A stretch of 10,710 nucleotides of DNA from the NCBI GenBank assembly GCA_013821865.1, contig PNJM01000063.1, positions 1-10,710 on the forward strand, read 5' to 3'. This document shows, piece after piece, positions 4,783 through 10,710 of the stretch; within the stretch, counting starts at the first letter, position 1, and the number at the start of each line of letters is the position of its first letter. The position numbers were made by a program, and so were the translations under genes. The stretch comes from Rhodocyclaceae bacterium (GTDB lineage Bacteria; Pseudomonadota; Gammaproteobacteria; Burkholderiales; Rhodocyclaceae). The notes under the pieces are model-generated. The model was not told where the DNA came from. It saw only the letters and a list, made by a program, of their open reading frames with translations, and searched no databases.

Positions 4783-6669
4783 GTCGTCGCGCCGCTTGCG
4801 CTGAGGGCGCCGTCCGGAAAGGCGCGCGAACGACAGCGCCTCGGCCAGATCGGTCTCCACCGGAAGTGGCTCGTCGTCAAGGCGACAGGCGAGAAGCTCC
4901 GCCAGCAGTGGCGCATACACCAGCCCGCGCGATCCCAGCCCCAGGAGTCCGTAAAATCCCGGCACGGCCGCGCGGTTTTCCGGACCTTCGGGAATCGCGC
5001 CCACCAGCGGCAGCCGGTCCGGCCCCACGGTACGGATGCCGGCCCGGCCTGCCACGCGTGCCGCATCGACGGTGGCGGCGAAATCGGGCAGCAGGTGCTT
5101 GAGGCGTTCCAGGTTGGCGCGATGATCCTCTTCCCGCGCCAGGTCGTCGGTCGAGCCTTCCTCGTAGGTGGCGCCGACCACATGCACGCCGAAGGAGGTA
5201 GCCGGCGTGACGTAGCCTTCGCGCGAAACGACCGTGCGCACCACGCGGCCCGGTTCCGCCGGAATGCAGGTGATCTGGCCGCGCACCGGTCGCAGCGGCA
5301 GCGCTTCGGCCGGCTTGAAACGCCGCGCCAGATGGCCATTGGCGAGAATGGCGACGGGTGCCTCGGCGATGATCCGTCCTGCATCGTCAATGGCGCGCCA
5401 GCCGTTTTCGCCGCGCAGGAGATCGGCGACATCGCGCTGCGCGTGCAGACGCACGGCCGCGCCGGCCGCGCGCAGCGCCGCAGCGCACAGGCTGGGCGGA
5501 TGCACCCAGCCGCCTTCGGGGAACCACCAGCCCGGCGCGGGAACCGGCCAGCCGGCCAGGGCCGAAGCTTCACCGATCTCGACCCGGTGCAGCACCTCGG
5601 GCGGCAGCAGGCCGGTTTCCGCAATGCGCTTCTGGCGCTCCGCAGCGCGTTCGTCGCGCGCCAGGCGCAGCACACCGCACTGCTGCCAGATGAGATGCGG
5701 ATCGGCCGAGAAGTCCTGCAGCCGGCGCAGGGCGTAATGGAAGCCGGCGAGGGTCAGGCGCGAGAGGCGATTCCAGTCGGCGGAAGGCACGGGTTGCAGG
5801 ACGCCGGCGGGGTTGCCGGAGGTTTCGCGCGCCAGGCCGTCGCGCCGCTCGATCAGGTCCACTTGCCAGCCGCGTGCGGCGAGGCGCTCGGCACAGAGCG
5901 TTCCGGCGATGCCGGCGCCGACGATGAGCGCATGGCGCTCGCGGCTCGCGTTGGCCGGAGCGGCATCGCCGGCGAAGCGGCCGCAGAGCATTTCGCGCTT
6001 GCGGCCGAACCCCGGTTTCTTTTCGATCGTGAAGCCGGCGGCGGCAAGTCCGCGGCGCACTTCGCCGGCGACGGTGTAGGTGGCGCAGGTGGCGGCGGCT
6101 GCGGCGAGCCGCGCAAGCTGGGCGAACAGCGCCTCGTTCCACATGCCGGGGTTGCGCGAGGGCGCGAAGCCGTCGAGGAAAAAGGCATCGGCCTTCGCGT
6201 CGAGTTGCGCCAGCATCTGCGCCGCCTCGCCCCAGAGCAGGGTGAGCGTGACGCGTCCGCCGTCCAGATGGATGCGATGGAAGCCGGGAACGAGAGCAGG
6301 GTAGCGCCCCAGCAGCAGTTCGCCGAGCGGCGCGAGTTCCGGCCAATGGCGATAGAGCTGCGCCAGATCGTCGCGGCGGAAAGGGTGCTTGTCGACGGCG
6401 ATGTAGTGCAGCCGCGCGCCAGCGGGGGCGGCGTCGCGCCAGAGCCGCCACGCACAGAGGAAATTCAGGCCGGTGCCGAAGCCGGTTTCGAGCAGGGTGA
6501 ACCGCTCACGGCCCGTCCAGCGGGCCGGAAGGTCGTTGCCTGAGAGAAAGACGTGGCGGGTTTCTTCCAGCCCGCCTTCGAGCGACCAGTAGGTGTCGCC
6601 GAACTGTTCGCTGTAGGCCGCGCCGTCCTTGAGGACCAGCGCGGCCGGGATGATCGGTTGAGGGATCAA
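4768..6669 (-). CDS. mnmC: Bifunctional tRNA wobble-uridine enzyme MnmC (methyltransferase and FAD oxidoreductase)
   Basis: MnmC performs the last two steps of mnm5s2U34 synthesis in tRNAs for Lys, Glu and others: the C-terminal FAD domain removes the carboxymethyl group of cmnm5U, and the N-terminal domain methylates nm5U with S-adenosylmethionine. Residues 59-70 ([12 protein letters not shown]) form the SAM loop, and [14 protein letters not shown] (164-177) is the MnmC methyltransferase signature. [25 protein letters not shown] (about 251-275, dinucleotide fold) and [10 protein letters not shown] (284-293) mark the FAD domain. [15 protein letters not shown] motif lies near the C-terminus. 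The 633 residues are normal for the fused enzyme. The start is TTG 6669, whose last two bases belong to the upstream gene's TGA (TTGA overlap). No ATG fits, and conserved sequence begins within the first ten residues. No strong ribosome site is seen, so translation is probably coupled. Confidence 0.96.
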   Translation of the reverse strand: MIPQPIIPAALVLKDGAAYSEQFGDTYWSLEGGLEETRHVFLSGNDLPARWTGRERFTLLETGFGTGLNFLCAWRLWRDAAPAGARLHYIAVDKHPFRRDDLAQLYRHWPELAPLGELLLGRYPALVPGFHRIHLDGGRVTLTLLWGEAAQMLAQLDAKADAFFLDGFAPSRNPGMWNEALFAQLARLAAAAATCATYTVAGEVRRGLAAAGFTIEKKPGFGRKREMLCGRFAGDAAPANASRERHALIVGAGIAGTLCAERLAARGWQVDLIERRDGLARETSGNPAGVLQPVPSADWNRLSRLTLAGFHYALRRLQDFSADPHLIWQQCGVLRLARDERAAERQKRIAETGLLPPEVLHRVEIGEASALAGWPVPAPGWWFPEGGWVHPPSLCAAALRAAGAAVRLHAQRDVADLLRGENGWRAIDDAGRIIAEAPVAILANGHLARRFKPAEALPLRPVRGQITCIPAEPGRVVRTVVSREGYVTPATSFGVHVVGATYEEGSTDDLAREEDHRANLERLKHLLPDFAATVDAARVAGRAGIRTVGPDRLPLVGAIPEGPENRAAVPGFYGLLGLGSRGLVYAPLLAELLACRLDDEPLPVETDLAEALSFARLSGRRPQRKRRDDSDMA

Positions 6670-7334
6670 CGCGCCATGATGACGTTGTTCTCAACGCGCA
6701 CCTTGTCGCCGGGACGCCAGGCGGGCTGCGTGTCCTGGACGATGACCTGCGAAGTGCCGTCATCGAAGCGAACGGCGATTTCGTACTTCACGGCCTTGCG
6801 CACCTGCTTCTCGATCTGGTGGCCGGCGACCGCGCCGCCCACCGTGCCGAGCACAGTGGCGGCCGTATTGCCGCGGCCCTTGCCGATCTGGCTGCCGACC
6901 ACCGCACCGGCGACGCCGCCGGCGACCGCGCCGAGGCCCGTGCCTTCACCCTTCTGTTCGATCTCGCGTATGGCTTCGATCGTGCCGCAGTTGCGGCAGG
7001 GCGGCGGGGCAGGCTGGGCAAGCGGGTGTTGAGCGGGGGCTTGCACGACAGGATGGGCTGCGGGTTCATGCGCGGGCTTGGCGGCCGGCTTCGGTGCCTG
7101 GGCAAGCTTGTGTTTCACCGGTTCCGCCGGCTTGTTGGGCTCGGCTGACGGTTGTGCAGCCGACTGGGGTGCCGGGACGGCCGCCGCGACCGGCTCGGCC
7201 GGCTTGGAGGAACTGCCGGCGCCAGGGATGACGCCGAAGATGGCGCCGATGCCCACGGCGGAAAGCAGGATCACCGCGACGGCGGCGACCCAGAGGACGG
7301 GATGCAGTTTGTTGCCTGTGGTGGTGGCTTCCAT
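6666..7334 (-). CDS. Glycine-zipper (SlyB/17-kDa antigen type) envelope protein with N-terminal membrane anchor
   Basis: 222 residues. A membrane helix at about 13-36 (VLWVAAVAVILLSAVGIGAIF) has no lipobox, so it is an inner-membrane anchor or signal-anchor. A long Pro/Ala/Lys-rich linker (about 37-112) could span periplasm. A CRNC (CxxC) pair sits at 113-116. Residues 131-171 form a glycine zipper (GLGAVAGGVAGAVVGSQIG ... GTVGGAVAGHQI), as in the Rick_17kDa/SlyB-type 2TM domain. A small beta-rich end (YEIAVRFDDGTSQVIVQ, PGDKVRV) follows. Such proteins act in envelope integrity; the exact role here is unknown. Ribosome site AGGAG (plus CTCCT 7341-7345) lies 6 nt before the ATG. The gene is 86 nt downstream of lysS and overlaps mnmC, so it may be read from the prfB-lysS transcript or from its own promoter in that gap. 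Confidence 0.85.
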   Translation of the reverse strand: MEATTTGNKLHPVLWVAAVAVILLSAVGIGAIFGVIPGAGSSSKPAEPVAAAVPAPQSAAQPSAEPNKPAEPVKHKLAQAPKPAAKPAHEPAAHPVVQAPAQHPLAQPAPPPCRNCGTIEAIREIEQKGEGTGLGAVAGGVAGAVVGSQIGKGRGNTAATVLGTVGGAVAGHQIEKQVRKAVKYEIAVRFDDGTSQVIVQDTQPAWRPGDKVRVENNVIMAR

Positions 7335-7378
7335 GCTGTGCTCCTTTGAGAGTGTCGGCGAAGTTAACGCGCCAGTGG

Positions 7379-7395
7379 GGCCGTCGATGACGGCC
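7379..7395. other. Hairpin in the lysS to glycine-zipper gene gap
   Basis: A perfect 7-bp stem GGCCGTC/GACGGCC with a 3-nt loop lies 26 nt beyond the lysS stop on the minus strand. No T-run follows, so it may be a weak or Rho-assisted terminator, or a processing stem. Just beside it, ACAAATTGT (7400-7408 region) is an AT-rich near-palindrome in otherwise GC-rich DNA, possibly part of a promoter or regulator site for the downstream gene. Confidence 0.4.
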
Positions 7396-7420
7396 GATAC
7401 AAATTGTTACACCTCCGCCG

Positions 7421-8923
7421 TTACGTCTCCGCTCTCAGCTGGGGGAAGAGGATGACGTCGCGGATGCTCGGGCTGTCGGTGAGCAGCATCACCAGGCGGT
7501 CGATGCCGACACCGCAACCGGCGGTCGGCGGCAGTCCGTATTCCAGCGCCCGGATGAAGTCGCCATCGTAGTACATGGCTTCTTCGTCGCCGGCCTCCTT
7601 GGCTTTGGCCTGATCGAGGAAGCGCGCCGCCTGGTCCTCGGCGTCGTTCAGCTCGGAGAAGCCGTTGGCGATCTCGCGGCCGGCGATATAGAGCTCGAAG
7701 CGCTCGGCGATCTCCGGGTTCTTGTCGCTGCGGCGGGCAAGCGGGGAAACCTCGGCCGGCCAGTCGATGATGTAGGTCGGGTCGAACAGCCCGGACTCCG
7801 TGGTCTCCTCGAACAGCGTGAGCTGAAGCGTGCCGAGGCCGGAGTTCGGGCGCGGCTCGATGTGCAGTTCCTTGAGCTTGGCGCGCAGCCAGTTTGCGTC
7901 GTTCAACTGGGTGATGGAATAGCCCGGATGATGCTTGTGGATCGCTTCGACCGCCGTCATGCGCGCGAAGGGCTTGCCGAAATCCAGCGTGCGGCCCTGG
8001 TACTCGAACTGCAGGCCGCCCAATGCTTCCTGCGCCGCGTGGCGCAGCAGTCCTTCCGTGAAGTTCATGAGGAGCTGGTAGTCCGAGTAGGCCTCGTAGA
8101 ACTCCATCATGGTGAACTCGGGGTTGTGGCGCGTCGAGAGGCCTTCGTTGCGGAAGTTGCGGTTGATCTCGAACACTTTCTCGAAGCCGCCCACCACCAG
8201 GCGCTTGAGGTAGAGCTCCGGCGCGATGCGCAGGAAGAGTTCCATGTCGAGCGCGTTGTGGTGCGTCTTGAACGGCTTGGCCGAGGCGCCGCCGGGGATG
8301 GGGTGCATCATCGGCGTCTCGACTTCGAGGAAGCCGTGGCCGGTCATGTAGCCGCGGATCGACTGCACCAGGCGCGAGCGGGCGGCGAAGACCCAGCGCG
8401 AGCGCTCGTTGGTGATGAGGTCGAGGTAGCGCTGGCGCACCTTCTGCTCGGTGTCGGCGAGGCCGTGGAATTTCTCCGGCAGCGGGCGCAGCGACTTGGT
8501 CAGCAGGCGCAGCTCGCTCACGTTGATGGTCAGCTCGCCGGTCCTGGTCCTGAACAGCGTGCCGCGCGCGCCGACAATGTCGCCGATGTCCCAGTGCTTG
8601 AAGGCGGCGTGAACGGCTTCGCCCGTGCCGTCGTTGCTGATGTAGAGCTGGATGCGGCCGGAGAGGTCCTGGATCGTGGCGAAGCTGGCCTTGCCCATGA
8701 CGCGCTTGAGCATGATGCGCCCGGCGACGACCACCTCCACCGGCAGGCCTTCCAGTTCCTCCCGCGTTTTTTCGCCGTAGAGTTCGTCGAGCTTCTCCGC
8801 CGTATTTTCGCGACGGAAGTCGTTGGGGAAGGCAATGCCGTTCGCGCGCAGCCTGGCGAGCTTCTCGCGCCGCTCGGCAATGATCTGGTTTTCGTCCTGG
8901 GGCTGTTGGTTTTGTTCGGTCAT
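7421..8923 (-). CDS. lysS: Lysyl-tRNA synthetase, class II
   Basis: LysS charges tRNA(Lys) with lysine in the cytoplasm. 500 residues is normal for the bacterial class II enzyme. An OB-fold anticodon-binding domain covers about 64-145 ([23 protein letters not shown]). Class II motif 1 lies around 195-211 ([17 protein letters not shown]), motif 2 at 257-275 ([19 protein letters not shown]) and motif 3 at 469-494 ([22 protein letters not shown]). All key residues look intact. The ATG is preceded at 6 nt by TAAGGA (plus 8930-8935), whose TAA is the prfB stop, so the two genes, only 9 nt apart, are very probably translated from one mRNA. The prfB-lysS order is the same as in E. coli. Confidence 0.98.
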   Translation of the reverse strand: MTEQNQQPQDENQIIAERREKLARLRANGIAFPNDFRRENTAEKLDELYGEKTREELEGLPVEVVVAGRIMLKRVMGKASFATIQDLSGRIQLYISNDGTGEAVHAAFKHWDIGDIVGARGTLFRTRTGELTINVSELRLLTKSLRPLPEKFHGLADTEQKVRQRYLDLITNERSRWVFAARSRLVQSIRGYMTGHGFLEVETPMMHPIPGGASAKPFKTHHNALDMELFLRIAPELYLKRLVVGGFEKVFEINRNFRNEGLSTRHNPEFTMMEFYEAYSDYQLLMNFTEGLLRHAAQEALGGLQFEYQGRTLDFGKPFARMTAVEAIHKHHPGYSITQLNDANWLRAKLKELHIEPRPNSGLGTLQLTLFEETTESGLFDPTYIIDWPAEVSPLARRSDKNPEIAERFELYIAGREIANGFSELNDAEDQAARFLDQAKAKEAGDEEAMYYDGDFIRALEYGLPPTAGCGVGIDRLVMLLTDSPSIRDVILFPQLRAET

Positions 8924-8932
8924 GGTTTTTCC

Positions 8933-10037
8933 TTAGACGCCTTGTTTCAGGCTGGCTTCGATGAACGGGTCGAGGTCGCCGTCGAGCACGGCCTGGGTGT
9001 TGCCGACTTCCACGTTGGTGCGCAGGTCCTTGATGCGCGACTGGTCGAGCACGTAGGAGCGGATCTGGTGGCCCCAGCCGATGTCGGTCTTGGAATCCTC
9101 CATCTTCTGTGCCGCCTCCTGGCGCTTGCGCAGCTCGGCTTCGTACAGGCGCGATTTCAGCATGGCCATGGCCTCGGCCTTGTTGCGGTGCTGCGAGCGG
9201 TCATTCTGGCATTGCACGACGATGCCGGTCGGGTTGTGCGTGATGCGGATGGCCGACTCGGTCTTGTTCACGTGCTGGCCGCCGGCGCCCGAGGCGCGGA
9301 AGGTGTCTATGCGCAGGTCGGCCGGATTGATGTCGACCTCGATCGAATCGTCGACCTCCGGATAGACGAAGACGCTGGCAAAGGAAGTGTGGCGCCGCGC
9401 ATTGGAGTCATAGGGCGACTTGCGCACCAGGCGGTGGATGCCCGTCTCGGTGCGCAGGTGGCCGTAGGCGTATTCGCCGCTCATCTTGATGGTAGCGGTC
9501 TTGATGCCGGCCACTTCGCCCTCGGATTCCTCCAGCACTTCGGGCTGGAAGCCCTTGCGTTCGGCATAGCGGAGATACATGCGCAGCAGCATGGAGGCCC
9601 AGTCCTGCGCTTCGGTGCCGCCGGCGCCGGCCTGGATGTCCACGAAGCAGTTGTTCGGATCGACCGGGTTGGAGAACATGCGGCGGAATTCGAGCTCGGC
9701 GACCCGCTTGTCGAGCTCGGCGGCGTCTTCCTCGACGCCGGCCAGCGTCGCGTCGTCGTTCTCGGCGCGCGCCATCTCGAACAGCTCGCGCGCATCGCGC
9801 AGGCCCTGGTCGATTTCGGTCAGATTGAGCACGACGCCTTCGAGGGCCTTCTTCTCGCGGCCCAGCTCCTGGGCGCGTGCGGCACCGTTCCAGATCGCCG
9901 GGTCCTCCAGCGTCTGCGAGACTTCGGTCAGCCTGGCCTGCTTGCCGTCGAAGTCAAAGATACCTCCGTAGCTCGATGCAGCGAGCCTGAAGGTCGGTGA
10001 GGCGGTTGGCGATGCTGTTGAGGCGTTCTGCTTCCAT
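8933..10037 (-). CDS. prfB: Peptide chain release factor 2, with programmed +1 frameshift
   Basis: RF2 ends translation at UGA and UAA. The first frame starts at ATG (plus 10035-10037) and gives 27 residues, ending at an in-frame UGA (plus 9954-9956). The remaining 340 codons are in the +1 frame from GAC (plus 9953-9955) to TAA at 8933, 367 residues in all and normal for RF2. The peptidyl-hydrolysis motif GGQ is at 252-254 in [13 protein letters not shown], and the residue three before that block is Ala (FRASGAGGQ). The codon-recognition tripeptide, normally SPF, is Ser207-Pro208-Tyr209 ([14 protein letters not shown]), an unusual but conservative change. Expression is autoregulated by the frameshift. 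It is the first gene before lysS and is divergent from a DMT transporter. Confidence 0.97.
9953..9967 (-). promoter_or_regulatory. RF2 autoregulatory +1 frameshift site
   Basis: On the minus strand the sequence is GGAGG-TAT-CTT-TGA-C. An internal Shine-Dalgarno sequence (GGAGG, plus 9963-9967) lies 3 nt before the CUU slippery codon, followed by UGA C, the standard poorly terminating context. Low RF2 lets the ribosome slip from CUU to UUU and continue; ample RF2 ends translation after 27 residues. This matches the known bacterial prfB arrangement. Confidence 0.97.
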
Positions 10038-10070
10038 GGTGCTAAAGTTCTGGAATTCCCAAAACCATAA

Positions 10071-10076
10071 ATTATA
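10071..10076 (-). promoter_or_regulatory. -10 box of the probable prfB-lysS promoter
   Basis: TATAAT (plus-strand ATTATA) matches the consensus exactly, 33 nt before the prfB ATG, with TG immediately upstream. The hexamers at 17-18 bp are GC-rich and do not resemble TTGACA, so the -35 is poor. The 83-nt gap 10038-10120 must also carry the promoter of the divergent transporter, whose elements I cannot place confidently. Confidence 0.55.
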
Positions 10077-10120
10077 CATCCGGCGCGCCCCGATCCGGCC
10101 CTGCAATTTCACCCGCTCCC

Positions 10121-10710
10121 ATGACAGAAGAACGCGCCTGCCTTTCCTCCTTCGGACTCTTGCTCCTTGCGCTGCTGGCGGTCGGCTGGGGCCTCAACTG
10201 GCCGATCATGAAAATCGTCCTGCGCGACGTGCCGCCGCTCTATTTTCGCGGCGGCTGCCTGTTGCTGGGCGGCTGCGGGTTGTTGCTGCTGGGCAGGCTG
10301 GAAGGGCAATCGATTGCGGTATCGCGCGAGAACTGGCGGCCGTTGGCCGTCCTGGCGGCTGCCAATATCGTCGGCTGGAACGTGCTGGCCATCTACGGCG
10401 TCGGGCTGCTGCCCTCGGGCCGGGCGGCGCTGCTCGGCTACACCATGCCTCTGTGGAGCGTCGCTTTCTCGGTATGGCTGCTGCACGAACGCCTGAATTC
10501 GCGCCGCGTTCTCGGGCTGGCCCTCGGCCTGTCCGGCGTCGTGGTCCTCATGGGTGCCGATTGGGGCCGGCTGGGCGGCGCACCGGTCGGCGTGCTGTGC
10601 ATGCTCGGCGCGGCGATGTCGTGGGGGCTGGGCGTGGTCCTGATGAAACGCCATGCCTTGCGGCTGCCGACCACCATCCTCACCGGCTGGACCATGGTGC
10701 TGGGCGCGCT
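10121..10710 (+). CDS. DMT-superfamily (EamA) transporter, N-terminal part
   Basis: ATG 10121 opens a frame that runs off the right edge after 196 codons. The protein is a polytopic inner-membrane carrier of the drug/metabolite type. An N-terminal helix (SFGLLLLALLAVGWGLNWP) contains the GWGLNWP-like signature of EamA domains. It is followed by helices such as YFRGGCLLLGGCGLLLLG, PLAVLAAANIVGWNVLA, LGYTMPLWSVAFSVWLL and LGLALGLSGVVVLMGA. The first EamA repeat ends near residue 145 and a second begins before the edge; about ten helices are expected in the full protein. Substrate cannot be told; relatives export amino acids, metabolites or drugs. No ribosome site is evident before the ATG, but the conserved N-terminus begins here. 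It is divergent from prfB. Confidence 0.9.
   Translation, partial: MTEERACLSSFGLLLLALLAVGWGLNWPIMKIVLRDVPPLYFRGGCLLLGGCGLLLLGRLEGQSIAVSRENWRPLAVLAAANIVGWNVLAIYGVGLLPSGRAALLGYTMPLWSVAFSVWLLHERLNSRRVLGLALGLSGVVVLMGADWGRLGGAPVGVLCMLGAAMSWGLGVVLMKRHALRLPTTILTGWTMVLGA

Noticed and set aside
5095..6543. 482-codon plus-strand open frame inside mnmC
   Set aside because: It lies wholly antisense to mnmC with biased composition and no recognisable motif: a shadow frame.
9954..9956. In-frame TGA in prfB as a pseudogene mutation
   Set aside because: The TGA lies in the exact programmed frameshift context (GGAGG, TAT, CTT, TGA C), and the +1 frame encodes a full RF2.
7862..10000. 712-codon plus-strand open frame across lysS and prfB
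   Set aside because: It is antisense to two certain genes, has repetitive Leu/Val/Ala/Glu/His-rich composition and no domain. Such long antisense frames are common in GC-rich coding DNA.
1..10710. CRISPR array, insertion sequence or integron
   Set aside because: No regularly spaced repeats, transposase frame or terminal inverted repeats were seen; the only recombinase is the tRNA-linked integrase.

Overview
The window comes from a high-GC proteobacterium, most likely a betaproteobacterium of the Rhodocyclales/Nitrosomonadales type. That placement is inferred from the protein sequences and from the gene order prfB-lysS and gltX/mnmC, not from a search. It has two parts that meet at a tRNA gene.

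Positions 1 to about 3207 are the integrase end of an integrated mobile element, probably a decaying integrative conjugative element or genomic island. From left to right it holds: the 3' end of an unidentified gene; a broken fragment of a DotA/TraY-family membrane protein, the type IVB/IncI-type conjugation family; three small unidentified ORFs whose ends overlap; a RelE/HigB-type toxin with its Xre-family antitoxin, the toxin preceded by a consensus -10 box; a 45-residue single-pass membrane protein on the other strand; and a tyrosine recombinase. The recombinase starts about 110 bp from the 3' end of an intact tRNA-Val(CAC), the classical arrangement for an element integrated at a tRNA 3' end. 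The other end of the element lies left of the window.

Positions 3208 to 10710 are chromosomal housekeeping genes. tRNA-Val and gltX (glutamyl-tRNA synthetase) are divergent. gltX converges on mnmC with a 15-nt overlap. On the minus strand, read right to left, prfB (release factor 2, with its programmed +1 frameshift), lysS, an envelope protein with a glycine zipper, and mnmC (tRNA wobble-uridine modification) are closely spaced and could share transcripts. A DMT/EamA-type exporter starts divergently from prfB and runs off the right edge. The core is thus a translation cluster: two aminoacyl-tRNA synthetases, a release factor, a tRNA and a tRNA-modifying enzyme.

The points most worth a second look are: the DotA/TraY relic; the chain of overlapping small ORFs leading into the toxin-antitoxin pair, with a promoter placed so that the toxin mRNA could be leaderless; the unannotated-size membrane ORF coupled to the integrase; and an RF2 whose codon-recognition tripeptide reads SPY instead of the usual SPF. 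No wholly new defence or metabolic system could be demonstrated.
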